DNA of 64,000 nt from Oscarella lobularis (GCF_947507565.1 NC_089188.1:1054001-1118000); one strand, 5' to 3'. Counted from the first letter of the stretch, positions 43,401 to 55,849 are shown. The notes: generated from the letters alone by a model not told the origin. Numbers and translations are program-made.

Positions 43401-45392
43401 ACAACAAACCTCAATGGACGACAAAAGATGACGGAAAGGAAATAGTCGTTTACGAAGACAGGTCAGTTGTTGATCCTACTTTCTATAACTTCTAATTAAT
43501 CAAGACGTTTTTCACGCAGTAGCGACGCCAGTGCTTTGATTAGTAAAGCGGCGTTCGACGACGTGGAATTCAGCGGCACTCTCTACGCCGACAACCGCGA
43601 CGGATACGTCGGAATTGTTTTCGGGTACCAAAGCAACAGGTAGAAATATTCGTTAGTGCCTCTCTCTCTCTCTCGGAGGTTAATTAATTGACATTGGCAG
43701 AAAATTCTATTTGCTCGAGTGGAAACAAAGCCAGGAGAGGTTGTCTCAGTTCGATGACTATCCAATTCCATTCGCTCGACAGGGATTCCAACTAAAGGCA
43801 GAAAACGCGTCTTCAATTAAAACTAGACAAACAACGCTCTTTGATCTATTAGGTTATCGATTCGAGCAGCGGTCCGGGGGGAAGTCTACGCGACGCGCTG
43901 TGGCACAGTCGCACGAGCGTAAACGAAACTCGCCTCCTATGGTCCAACTCGACGATTCCGTGGGACGCCCAGACGGCCTATCGTTGGATCATCGTTCACA
44001 ATCCGGCGAACGGATTGATTCGGATCAAGTGGTATCAAGACACCGCTCTCGTCGTTGACAGCGGCGACGTGTACGATGTCACGCACTACGGCGGTCGGCT
44101 AGGCGTTTTCGTCTTTCCTCAAGCCAAGGTTAGAGTCGCCTTCGTTCAGTTGCAGTACAAGTGTCTTCAGGTACGTACGCAGTGGTGACGGCTTCTTTGA
44201 TGATGGCCTTTTCGTTTTAGAATTTGAATTATGCATTGTCGTTCTCTGGATCGACGGGCGCGGTTGAACTGGTGCCTTTGAAAGATATAGGAGCAGCGAT
44301 CGGCAGGAACTCCTCTGTGACGCTAGGATTTTCCGTTGGAGCTTGGATTTTTATTGATCGTTGCAGGTAGGACTCGAAAATAACGTTCAGGTGAATGAAA
44401 GGCTCAGGCTATTCGCGCGGCGTTTTAGGGATATCACCTGTACTTTTAAAAGAAATACGACGTTTGGAAACGGGATTCCCGATTTGGGCATATTTCACCA
44501 GGTAGATGACGACGATTTTGACTGGGACTTGACTTCCACTCACACGCCGACGTTTGGGACGGGCCCCTTGGCTGATCATACCGGAGGAAACAAAGGCTTT
44601 TACGCGTACGTAGAAGCGTCGGGAAACAATCGTGACGGAGAAGAGGTATAATTTCAGATAGTACGTCTCTTTCTAATTTCTTACCAGGCCCAGCTGGAAA
44701 GTGAATGCTTCCCGTCTGGCCCCGGTTGCACTTTGTCATTTTGGTATCACATGCATGGACTCGTTCTCTCTGGCTCGCCGCCCCAGATAGGATCATTGCT
44801 TGTCGAAGTAAATGCAGACCGTTACGGATGGCGTCCGATTTTTTACCGGTCGTCCGATCACGGCTCTCAGTGGAATCACACCTTGATTGACCTTTCGGTA
44901 GTAGAACCAAGGCTCCAATGTTCGTATGTGCTATTACAGCTATTGTGTAGGACTATAGGAGCGACATTACGCTGCGGTTTACTGCACGGATAAGCGGAGT
45001 TCGAAGCGATATTGCCCTTGACGATGTCGTTCTCAGGTAGCTGTACAGATTGTATTGTATATATACCACTCTCCTTCTTTTTCTAGTGATAGCTGCGGAG
45101 TGCAGTCGAGATGTGACGAACCGCTCACCGTATTTGAGACGAACTCTTCAGGTTTTTTTTCTTTGTATTTTGGACTAATGCTGGTCTATCGGCTATTTTC
45201 AGATCTCACAGTAAGGATTAATAAAGGACAGTATGGCGAGATGTCTGCTTTTGAAAGTGCAAGTCTTTCATTTAATCATCGCAAAGTTCCTGTCCGTCAA
45301 TGGGTTTTCGTCTCTGGCTCAGTTATCGGTGTAAATATCGGCGGTGTAAATGTAATGGCACTGATTTGTGATTTGTGTGATATTTTATGTGA
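40478..45392 (+). CDS. Thrombospondin-type matrix protein with sushi and MAM domains (3' end lost in the gap)
   Basis: I join exons 40478-40674, 40717-40815, 40869-40934, 40995-41027, 41080-41124, 41180-41257, 41310-41431, 41483-41910, 41973-42098, 42157-43002, 43059-43163, 43227-43271, 43325-43461, 43520-43639, 43701-43797, 43853-44170, 44221-44366, 44429-44645, 44688-44897, 44951-45036 and 45087-45151, all in phase, with at least one more exon before the gap. The product has a signal peptide; an unnamed Cys domain (about 28-213, with SCDCESEVLFQWLQG); four sushi domains; one EGF; TSP type-3 calcium repeats (about 495-730); the TSP C-terminal lectin-like domain (FSGTLYADNRDGYVGIVFGY, LRDALWHSR, GGRLGVF); a spacer; and a MAM domain (about 1003-1175, with DWDLTSTHTP and SDIALDDVVL). 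Canonical thrombospondins end with the C-terminal domain, so the MAM extension is unusual. The intron after 43797 begins GC rather than GT. Confidence 0.85.
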
Positions 45393-45592
45393 NNNNNNNN
45401 NNNNNNNNNNNNNNNNNNNNNNNNNNNNNNNNNNNNNNNNNNNNNNNNNNNNNNNNNNNNNNNNNNNNNNNNNNNNNNNNNNNNNNNNNNNNNNNNNNNN
45501 NNNNNNNNNNNNNNNNNNNNNNNNNNNNNNNNNNNNNNNNNNNNNNNNNNNNNNNNNNNNNNNNNNNNNNNNNNNNNNNNNNNNNNNNNNNN
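45393..45592. other. Assembly gap (200 N)
   Basis: There are exactly 200 unknown bases, a conventional placeholder length, so the true distance is not known. The 3' end of the thrombospondin-type gene and possibly a promoter for the glypican fall here. Confidence 1.
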
Positions 45593-45738
45593 CGTCTAAT
45601 GCGATTACGCTCTCCGCCAATCGCACGCACTGGATCGTAACGAAAGCGAATTACCATTACCCAAGGCACCAGTCTGGTTACGCGGATTTGTTGACTTCCC
45701 TTCGCCCCTCGCAATACACCGTTCCCAGCCAGAGAGAC

Positions 45739-47990
45739 ATGATCGTTGACATCGCTTTGTTCTTCTCCTTGTTGGGAGCGACCCTATTCGCTTCCGCCCC
45801 CGTCGACGCGGCGACGCCGACGCCGCCCAGTTGCGCGGCAGCGCGACTCTCGCACATCGCCGAACGATCGCAAGCGAAGGGGCACATGTACGATGAACCG
45901 AAGGCACATCTCGGTAAGAAAGAGAACGGAGAACGAAAAGAATGACGTCAACCGCGTGTCTAAACATAGCCGAAGAGACGCGCCTGTGTCGGTCGGCGAC
46001 GCCGACGTGCTGTTCCACGATCGCCGAAGCCGCCGTCGAGCAATTTGCCGGACACGAACTGCAACGCGTCGTTCGCAACGCGTTCGAGCCGGTCGCGAAG
46101 ACGTTTACTCATTTCGAAGAGACGTTTTCAGGTAAGTACACAGCGCCGACACGCGAACGCGCGGGGGAGAGCATGGAAGCGCAGGTGTCGCGACACGCGC
46201 GTTCGATTCCTCTCGAGCGACCGACGAATTGCGCGGTTTCTCCCGTCTATTTTATTCTTTGCGACTAAAAACCGCGGGCGCGGCTCCTCTTTACGGTCAA
46301 CTCATTATTAGTCGGAACTGTGCGGTTTGGTCCGTACGCTTCGCCCCCGCGCGAAGAGGCCTCCCCTTTCTCGCGCTTGACTTGAGATCGCGCGTCGTGC
46401 CAGCGTCGCGAACGCGTGCGATGGGTGGTCGAGTATGCATAAAATTCGATCAGACTGGCGCGACTCCTTTTGTCAACGAACTCGAACAAGAGAGCATTGA
46501 ATGCGTTTCTAAGGCTTTTTTCTCCCTCCCCCCCTCCCCATCAGCGCTGATCGACACCGCGCTTACGAGCAGTCGAACTCGCGCTATCGACGTCTTCAAT
46601 AGCGCCTACGCGGACTTCTTTTCGAACGACGCCATCTTCGATCCGCTCTACGATGCCATGCGAAAATTCATCTTTACGCGCGAAGGCGACGTCGACGCGG
46701 GCTTGACGAAAGTGCGCAACGATCTCGTCATCACCGCGTTCGCCATCTTGCTCGAGCTCGAAGTCGACGGTTTCACGGAAGCGGAGCGCACGTGCATACT
46801 GAGCTACGTCGAGAGAACGGGCGAATCGGAAAGCGGCGTTTTTAATGGAAAAATGGCCTTCATACGTCGACTCGTCAATCGAGCGACGAATATATCGACG
46901 GCGCTCGCGATCGCCGTCGATACCGGTAAACGCGTTGTCGATCTCACTCAGTCATTGTGTCCCGAGAGCGAGTGCGTGCGCAATTTCGCGCGCACGGTCC
47001 ACTGTTCCATGTGCGCGGGGCACGTGGACGTGAAGCCGTGTCGCGCGCTCTGCGAGAACATTTTGCCCGGCTGTATCGGCGACTTGAGCGCGCTGAGCGA
47101 GGCGTTCAACGACTTTCTCGGAAAATTGTCGCGACTCTTTATCGAAACGGGCAATGTTAGCCCTCAATCGGCAATGCGCGACATCGGAACGGAATTTTCG
47201 TTTGCCGCGATGGAACTCAGCGTGACCCTACCCGGAAATCACGGAAAACTCGTAAATTATTAAATTTTTTTATTGGAGCACGTGCTGTGATTTTCTTTTT
47301 AGATTCGAGACGCTTGCGGATTTCCGGCGCGACGAAAGCGATCTGTTCTTGAATCTCAAATCTTCGGCCCGGGATCGTCGGGAGGTGGCGCACCAGATGC
47401 GGAACGCACTCCTCCGAGTGCCATGGATTTCAAAGTGCAGTTGGATTTCGCTCGCGGAGCTATTGTTCAGTTCCACGACGCCGTGGAAATGCTCACAAAG
47501 AATGTCTGTGAAAGGATTTCATCGGATGACGACAGTTCATGTTGGAATGGAGAGCGCGTGGGACCGTGAGTCTTGAAAGGACCAATACAAGCTCGTTTTT
47601 CTTACCGATCTTTTCTAGATATGGCGCTAAATCGAGACCCCAACAGGCGGATCGACCTCGGCAGCGACTTGTGAACAGTCTGAGAATGAATTGCAGAGGG
47701 CCTCGAGTATTATATCTAATTGGGTTGATTTGGGTCACTGGAGGACGAATCCGTCGCGTTCGCCTTGCAGTGGTCCGCTACCCGAGACCGAGACCACGCC
47801 AACTGCTGCAAGTGACTGTCCTGAGGATGACGACGATTGTGTCAGTAATAATGTCCGAAGTGGCTCTGGAGACGATGATCCGGGCGTCCAGTCGGACGTC
47901 ATCGCTCCGATAGTGAATCCGACCACGCCTTTTCGTGTTCGAGTACCGGGGGTTCAGCAAATAAGCCAGCGGTTTTCAGAACAGTTCTAG
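45739..47990 (+). CDS. Glypican (heparan sulfate proteoglycan core protein)
   Basis: Exons: 45739-45913 (signal peptide MIVDIALFFSLLGATLFA, then Cys-containing start), 45970-46131 (LCRSATPTCCSTIAEAAVEQ), 46545-47251 and 47303-47565 are in phase. They carry the glypican pattern: the CC motif after the signal, VHCSMCAGHVDVKPCRALCE, NILPGCIGDL and, later, SCWNGERVG, which matches the conserved CWNG. The last part is open at 47691-47990 and includes the acidic Ser-Gly cluster VRSGSGDDDPG (47859-47870), a good heparan-sulfate attachment site. The link from 47565 to that frame is unresolved: the obvious acceptor near 47620 leads into another frame. No hydrophobic GPI-anchor tail is visible in the final frame. 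Glypicans present Wnt, FGF, Hedgehog and BMP ligands at the cell surface. Confidence 0.85.
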
Positions 47991-48224
47991 TTGCATCACT
48001 TTTTGGTGGCGGCACTCGCTTGGCTCATGTGATAAACTTTCGAGACAGTTATAATAAGAGTAGTAGTACTACTGTAGTAGTACAAAGTTAGGATGCACAA
48101 TCGCATGAAAAAATTGTAATAAGTGTATAACAATAAATACATATATACCATGTGACCGGATGTTATCGGTGATATCAAGAGTCTCGTCCACTGGTAATGT
48201 CCTTTTGTTGACGCGTCGCTCTTC

Positions 48225-51200
48225 ATGGCGGCGTCTGCGATCGTCCTGTGCGTTCTGCTCCGAATCGTCGGCGGCACGCTCGACATCTACCTCGACAAGA
48301 ATGAAACGAAAGCCTTCGGTAAGACACCCGATCGTCTTCGATCTTCGAGACGAAACGACAACGAAGAACGCGGGAGACGTACGTTCGGTATTTATTCCTA
48401 GGAATGTCAGAAAGTCGTTTCTACTACGTAAGAAACGGCGATCTCGTCGACGGATCGTTCCGCAATCCTCACGTCATACCGTACGACAAGTCGGGCATCC
48501 GTTTCACGTGGAACGCACAATCATCGGTATCGATACAGTTACATGCATAGCTACGCCGACATTCGATACACTGACAGGAGAGAAACGCGATATAGCCCAA
48601 CGCTAGAGGCGCGCTCGCACCACAGTGTAGAAACCGCGAAGGCATTTTTCTTTCGGAACCGAGCCTTTCTGGTCGTCGTCGACGCTTAATGCTATTTAGA
48701 CGAGTGTTCCACTTCCCCTCGGGCCCGGTGAACGGGGATTCTCATCGACGCGCGACCGATCCTTTCTCTTTTTTCTCGCGTTCGCGCGCGTTTCTGTAGT
48801 GGCTCTACTCGATGCGATTCCAATCGAGCGACGAGAGCGTCATGCGTCAGCCGTCGACTCTAATCAACGCCATCGGAATCGTACCGCGAAACGTTTCGTG
48901 TAAGCAGAGTTCGCCGTACGTCGTTCGTTCGCGCGTTTTTTTTTTTTTCGTTCGCGTGTGTTGGGCCCCCCTTCGCGTGTAATTCGACGATTAGCTGGAT
49001 GCGGAAGTAACCCGTTTTATGCACGTACGTCCGCGGAAGGGCTTCGCGGCGTCGGCGGCGACTGTTCCGTCGCCCCGCCGCCCTCTTTATCTCGTCCATT
49101 CCTTATGCTAACACACGTGATGCAAGCGCGCGCTTTGTGCCTTTATTTAGCCTTCTTCATCTCGTTGCCGTGCGCCGGCACGGGCGAGGCGACGTTTCGC
49201 TTCGCGCTCAACATAAGCGATTTGCGATACTCCTCGGTGCGCGCGCTCATCGTTTCCATTCAGCGACCGCGCCTGTGCGGACGCAACGTCAAGCGTGAGT
49301 GATGAGAGGGCGGGGGAGGAGGAGGAGGGGGGGGGGGGGGGGGGGGGGGGGATCAATCGATTAATTAATAAAAGCAACGTCTCGAGACTGATTGATTGGG
49401 TTCATCGTGGAGGGGCCCCACAATATGGCAAGTAAACACAATTTCGTACCAGTGACGTAGAGCGGTTTTACAGACATGTAACGTGTAGAGCTGCTCTAAA
49501 AAATGACAATGGGATATATTAGCTGGATTTGTTTCTAAGATAATTTTATTTTTGCACGTTTTACAGATGTTACGCCGGCGCCGCCGCCAAAGGATCCTAA
49601 CGGTTCGAAATTCAAATTTATTATTACTTATAATCACGTGATTTATATACGTTCAGATAACACCGTTTCGAACAAAGGCGGAGACGATTCTTTAGACGAG
49701 GAGAAGACGTCGTGGACGTTCAAGCTCACCGTCGCCGTGGCGTCGACCATCCTAGCCATCGTCATCATCATCTTCATCGGATTCCAATATAGAAAGTGCA
49801 ACGAGCCGAAGCTGAGCGAAGCCCAAGCGAGAGCGGAACTGATAACGCTACGATCTCTGCCCGGCGACGTCGCCCTCGGAACGATGAATCCCAAGACGAC
49901 GCTGAACGGAAACTGCAATGACTGTAAGACAGATATATAGGAGTCTTCGCTCGATCGATGGGGTGGAAACGCTTTCTGTGTAGCCGGTTACGCGAGCCGA
50001 GTCGTTGACAGCGGGCGCTCCGCCGCGTCTAAGCTGAAAAGCGTTCAAGTCGACCGAAGACGAATTTCTCTTGAGGTGACCGTGAAGGAAGGTAAGGAAT
50101 CGGAATTAATGCCTCTTATTCATCTTCCTAAGAAATCCTCCTCCTAATATTGATGAACCCCAATATCTCTTATCAATCTTACTTTAGACTCTGGAGTGTA
50201 TCAAAGGCACCTCTGGTGTCTTTGGCTTCCTCCTAGTATAGATTCCCTAATAGGCTCCCCCTTTTTTTATAGGCGCGTCTTTTGTACAGTGAACGGTCTC
50301 TCATTCCATACCTGACCTATATCCCTGCCTCTAGTTGCGGAGTAGATTCTGATTCGATTTGTCCTTAGGCACTATTGGCATCTTCTGCCTTGGCAAATTG
50401 GGTCACTTCGATCCGGATATGGTCAGTGTGGGCAGTCGAGTGACTCGCGAAAAGAGCCCCCATCTGGGTGGCGAGGACGTGCTGGTAAAAGCAATCAAAG
50501 GCGGCGCGTCCGATCGCGACATACACCAGTTCCTCGCAACCGCGTCCAAATTTGTCCTCGATCCCCATCGCAATGTTCTCACAGTTATTGGCATAACCTC
50601 CGCAATGACCGGCCTTCCGGCCATCGTCTATCCCTTCGTATCAGACGGCGTCATCTTGAAAGAAATGCTACGTAAACACAAGAAAACGAACGCTTCGGGA
50701 ATTCCGTTGCAGGTAATTAATTAACGCCCGTTCGAGCTATAGAGACGAGTATTACAGTCGTCCTTTTTCTCGTTTCAAAGCCGCTATCCGTGCCTCAGCT
50801 CGTATACATATCCGCTCAGCTTGCGCGCGGGCTGAACCACTTGGCTCGAAATCGGGTCGTACACGCGGACATCGCGACGAGAAATTGCCTGTACGTGAAT
50901 CCAACTGGAAGGAAAAACGAGATAGTCATATTTTTTAGAATTACTGGCCAGTTACAGGTGATGATCACCGACGGCGTTCTCGGTAGCGACTTGTATCCGG
51001 ATGAATATGACTCGATTGGAGGGCCCAACGGAGAGCGGCTTCCGGTTAAGTGGATGGCGGCGGAGACTCTCGCGGGGGGTCCTTGCAGGACGGAGAGTAA
51101 TGTGGTAAGGTGGCTTCGGAGGGAGGTTTTTATATGGAGCTCGTTATTTTTTCTTTCTTTCTTTCTTTCAGTGGTCGTTTGGCGTTAGCGTTTGGGAAAT

Positions 51201-51477
51201 TATGACGCAGGGGGACGTTCCTTATGAGAAGGAGTCGCCTGGTAATATGCTTGCTTATCTAACGGAAGGACAACGATTGGATCAGCCGCCTTCTTGCCCG
51301 AATCAAGTGTACGATTGTCTGGGAGGGGAATGTGTTTTTTTTTGTGTTTAGAAGTTGGGTTTCAGGTTTTCGTTGATGGGCCAGTGTTGGGCACTTTCGC
51401 CTGAGGATCGACCGAATTTTCACCAGTTGACTATCTCGTTGCATGAATTCTATGCAGCGTTGACCTGCTTTATATAG
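48225..51477 (+). CDS. RYK: RYK-like receptor pseudokinase (WIF domain)
   Basis: Twelve exons join in phase to 1743 bases (580 residues; human RYK is about 607): 48225-48318, 48402-48526, 48800-48899, 49151-49294, 49567-49602, 49657-49923, 49984-50091, 50369-50712, 50781-50890, 50939-51104, 51172-51308 and 51366-51477. Signal peptide (MAASAIVLCVLLRIVGGT); WIF domain (DIYLDKNETKAFG, FYYVRNGDL, GIRFTWNAQ); membrane helix (LTVAVASTILAIVIIIFIGF, exon 6); then a kinase-like domain. Key positions are degenerate as in RYK: glycine loop GTIGIFCLG (292-300), VLVKAIK with Lys332, HADIATRN (434-441) instead of HRD, TDGVLG (454-457) instead of DFG, then PVKWMAAE and WSFGVSVWEIMTQGDVPYE. It ends LHEFYAALTCFI. 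RYK binds Wnts through the WIF domain. Confidence 0.93.
49326..49352. repeat. Poly-G tract in RYK intron 4
   Basis: More than twenty consecutive G follow a GA-rich stretch. This could form a G-quadruplex and is also a common assembly trouble spot. Confidence 0.9.
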
Positions 51478-51560
51478 ATGGATAGATAGATAGATAGATA
51501 GATAGATAGTTTGAGACTCATACCACGTAGAAAGAGAGAGAGAGAGAGAGAGTAAATAGA
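51478..51560. repeat. GATA and GA microsatellites after RYK
   Basis: A (GATA)n run at about 51478-51510 and a (GA)n run near 51533-51552 follow the stop codon; a decayed version is at 56780-56850. The rest of 51561-52119 shows no gene. Confidence 0.85.
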
Positions 51561-52119
51561 CAAACTGGCAGAGATCAGACAGATAGGTAAACAGTACTAG
51601 GTTCTTTCTTTGCACCTGCTGATTAGGTCGATTGACAGTTTTGCATTAGCTAAGGGAGTTATTTTTGCTTTAGAAACGCTAAGTGCAGTGTGTCATGGTT
51701 AAACATGATTTGAGTTGTTGTCGCATATGGTGCAATTAATTAGTCAGGCTTTGGTAGCTGAGAAAATACAGCAGTTCAATCTTGAGGTGAGCACGAAACA
51801 AGATCCTCCGTCAGGTTTTTGGCAGTTTCTCTCTCCCCAGCCCATTTCATTTTTCCACCGGACGCGTTTTATAGAAAAGGAGCACAGTCGCCTGGAAATC
51901 CGCCTCCAAGGCGGACTGTAATGTGCGAACGGTAGCTAATGAAGTAAAGGCTCTATTGTACCGTCCAGGATAGGCCAGAAAAGATCAGACGTTTTCACTA
52001 GGGAATTAATTAAAGCAGAGGAGACAATACAACGTCGAAAATGTTCTCAGGTTTGTTCCGGCACAGTGCTTTACAAGGGCGACTCTTTGTAGTTTTTTTT
52101 AGTCTTCTTGTCATTCTCA

Positions 52120-54732
52120 ATGCAGATCTTCGGGTTCTTGGGTTGCCTGTCGCTATTGACGCTTGCAACGACAGGTACGCATACAAATCTCTCAGCGTCA
52201 TAGAGTAGATTTTGATTCGCGAGTTCAGCGTTGCCCGACCAGTTTCTGCTCATTGCCCAGAGAACGCAGATTCGCGGCGTCGACGTGAATAGCGGCAAAG
52301 ACGTCATTTCGCCGATCAAAAGTCTCTTCAGCAGCGATTTCACCGCGTACGGCGTCGATTACGCGGCCGAAACGAAAGAATTCATTTGGCCTGACGCCCA
52401 CGCTGGTCGCATCCTCGTCGGCAATTCGACGCATCAGAGAACAATTGCCACCGGCCTGCGTCTTCCGATTGACGTCGCCTACGATTGGATCAGCAGAAAT
52501 GTCTACTTCACCGACGCTGTGCTTGACATCGTGGGAGTGGTATCCTTCGATGGCGACTGTCACATCACTTTGGTGAAAACGGGGCTCGATCAGCCTCGAT
52601 CCATTGTCGTCGATCCCGAAGCCGGATACGTCTTCTGGACGGATCGAGGCTCTAATCCGAAAATCGAAAGGGCATACTTGAGTGGTAAGAATCGACAAAC
52701 TGTGTTTCAGGGTTACGGTTTGCCGATTGCGTTGACACTCGATCGAAAGGCGAAGAAAGTTTATTGGCTGGATTCTCAGCATAACACTGTAAGCAAACGG
52801 GTAGCTATTCAATATATTTTCTATTAGCTATTGTACTTAGCTCGAGTCAGCCGATTATAATGGAGCAAATTGGAAGATCTTGTTTATCGCTGCAACCAGA
52901 AGCTATGACATTCATCCTTTCTCCGCTGTTTTTGACGGTGCTAACGTTCTGTGGTCCGATTGGACGGGGCGTTTCATTCTTTCGGCACCAATCACGCGTC
53001 CGTATCAAATCAAATTGGTAAGGAGACTCGGCCTCATGCCCTACGGCATCGCCTTGTATAATTCCAGTAACGTCGGAGGTACGGAAATGTCGTGAGACAT
53101 ACACTCGCTTGATTTTGTCAATAGGAACGAATGGTTGTGCTGTAAACAACGGAGGGTGTTCCCAGTTGTGCTTGCCGGAACCACGCGGGTCACACGTATG
53201 CGCCTGCTGTCGCGGAGTATTGCAGTCTGATAACAGAACGTGTCTCATTGATCACGGTACAAAGCGCTTGTATCTTAATATATATAACCTGTCTTCTTCT
53301 AGAGAAATCTTTTCCGTACTTCTTGGTGGCTGATTATAACAGCGCACGAGGTCTCGACGTCGAAACGCTAGCAGACGTTCATCCACCGCTACGCGGGCTA
53401 CAGCTAGCAATAGGAATTGACTACGATCCCGTTCGAGAAACCATCTACTATACGGACACTTACACGGATAAAATACACGCAATGTATCCTAATGGTACCA
53501 TCGAAACTTTGGTCTACGGCTTTATACATCCTGCTGGGGTGGCTGTCGACTGGATTGGATGCTACGTCTACTTCACGGACACGTTTTTGAACGTAGTAGG
53601 CTTTGCGAAAATGAATACGTCTGAATTGGTGATACTCATCAGGGACAATATGACTAATCCAAGAGACATTGCTCTGGATTTGACAAGGGGGTATGGAATG
53701 CAATAAATATCGTTTGCGTGTTATTGCTTCTTTTCTTAGAAAAATGTATTGGACCGACTTCTATAATTCAAGCGGGAGAATTGAACGAGCCGACATGGAC
53801 GGCAAAAATCGCGAGGTGATTATCAATAACGGTTTAGAGCAACCTAGCGGTCTGACACTTGATATTGAAAATGAAGTCATATATTGGGTAGACAAAAAGT
53901 CATTAAAAGTAAGTTGCATACTTTTTCTATGTTTGCTTAATTAACACATATGTATTCTATATAGATAGAAAAAAGCAATTTCGATGGAACAAATCGTACG
54001 ACCGTGGCATCGTCGCTTTCTGATCCATTTGACTTAGTATTCTACAACGGATCTCTGTACTGGACCGACTGGAATGAGAAGAACGTCGTACGTATGCAGG
54101 TTAATGCCAGTGGAGTGCCAATTTCGAACGCTACAACGTATGCCACTCCTTCCCCTCCTCTCCGAATTCCCTCGGGCATCGCACTCTACGATCCGCCAAG
54201 CCGTTTGCAGACACGAGAAAATCTGACCGAGCGATATCCACCATATTGTGCAGATTCATGTGCAGAAGAGCCAAGAGAGGCCAATGCAAGCTGCAATGAA
54301 AGCGACTGTTGTTTTTGTCCGCCGTATTGCGTTCCTGTTACAAAAGATGGGAAATTGTCAAGAAGCTGCTTTTGTACCGGAAACAACGCCCATCTTTGCC
54401 ATCCAATGCCAACGGCTTCCATAGAAAGCAAGAACGAGTCTTCTGGTATCATCACCTTGGTGTGTAAAGTTGCTGCTGGCGTAGACGTCAATATTCCGAC
54501 ACTATACACTCAGTGGCATGAGGGTATACATTCTTCCATCGATTTTACTTGGTGGTTCGGAGAAACTACTACCGGATCTTGTCATTACCATAGGCTGAAG
54601 ATTCCCATTGGCCAAAGAAACGGAACTTTTTCGTGCAGTGCCGCGAACTCATACGGAACGACAATTTCGAATAAAATCACGATTGACAGCAACACCGAGC
54701 CAACCAATTGTTCAGCGGAAAAAGGCACTTGA
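52120..54732 (+). CDS. YWTD locus F: two-propeller YWTD/EGF/Ig protein, apparently secreted
   Basis: Seven exons (52120-52174, 52229-52788, 52841-53078, 53125-53256, 53303-53690, 53740-53908 and 53965-54732) join to 2310 bases (769 residues). Signal peptide MQIFGFLGCLSLLTLATT; propeller 1 (YVFWTDRGSNPKIERAYLSG); EGF (NGCAVNNGGCSQLC); propeller 2 (MYWTDFYNSSGRIERADMDG, then LYWTDWNEKNVVRM); a Cys-rich segment with DCCFCPPYC; an Ig domain ending NGTFSCSAANSYGT. It stops 16 residues after the Ig, with no stalk, membrane helix or tail. The exon layout matches locus C up to the Ig exon, but the protein is clearly more diverged than A and C are from each other. It may be a true secreted form or a receptor that lost its last exons. 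Confidence 0.85.
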
Positions 54733-54836
54733 CGCTTCATTTCTTTGAAAGACCTTTGCCGTGCGTGCTGTGCCAATGTGTCTGTTTTAGTAATCTTTCT
54801 GTCTTGAACTAGCTTTCTTCTTGTATGTGAGCGTAT

Positions 54837-55025
54837 TTGATTGCACCAGCATCTATGATTGCACGCATGAAGAAGTCGCTTCATTGTCCGGGCCTTCCTG
54901 TTTACGAAGTCGTCCGCGACGACGAAACGCCGCTGCGCAGCGCCGCGAGAGACGGCGCGACGGACGCCGTCGATTGGCTCCTCAAGAACACGACGATCGA
55001 CGTGGCGAAACGTCCGCGCACTTGA
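54837..55025 (+). other. Possible ankyrin-like remnant
   Basis: A short frame includes ETPLRSAARDGATDAVDWLL, which fits one ankyrin repeat. No neighbouring repeats or splice-linked exons were found. The rest of 54733-55850 shows no gene that I can support. Confidence 0.25.
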
Positions 55026-55849
55026 CGCCTCGCGAATTTCGACGCTTTGCAGGCAGCGACGCGACCCGACGCACAAGGATTGAACCAAGGATTGTCCTGC
55101 TCACGTCGTCGATTGGTTGGTTGAGTTCGCCGATTGCAATTGCCCGTGCACTTTGCCGCCGCTTCGAGTGAGATTTTTTTTCGACTGCTGTACTGTAAGA
55201 CCCTCACCTCAACATCTGTCCAGTTTCGTGGCATCATATCGCTAAAATCTACTTTGCTCTTAAAATAGGATTGCCCTTTTTTTGAGACACCTGATAGATC
55301 AGGAATTCTGATAGATACGCCTACGCATAGAAAAAGATGCACACATAGATATATATTTTAGGGTGAGTGTCATGTGTTCAGCCAAATTCAGGTGTGACTT
55401 TTCAATTAGAAAGTCCCTAAACTAATTGGGGAAATTGCATAAATTAGAGATTGCATTTTTTGCACTGTCACGCGAGTCTGACTCACAGTGGCTGCTTACG
55501 TCAGCTTGCGTGTCATAAGGACAACAGGCCATTTCCTAATACTGTACGGGACGGTATATCGATTGTGACGTAGCATATTGAAAGACGCGGCTGTTTTCCG
55601 ATAAAAGCGTTTTACATTAGCATTTTCTTATTACAAGTTAATTAGAGAGCATATTTATGGTGTACAGAGCTGGTGTACAGCCTTTAATCATGATCCGGGA
55701 TTACTATCTACTGTGACGTCACCTTTTATCTGAATGGCCACGTAAAAATATTACTGAAACATTCCGGTCCCGACGCAGCTAATGGTCAAGACGAGAACGG
55801 TAAAAACATAGTGCATTCATCACACATCGAATATTATTTGTTTTTCAGG

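Noticed and set aside
46229-46544. Treating the long frame from 46229 as the glypican N-terminus
   Set aside because: This stretch is intron 2 in a frame that happens to be open; signal and CC-motif exons lie upstream and join in phase at 46545.
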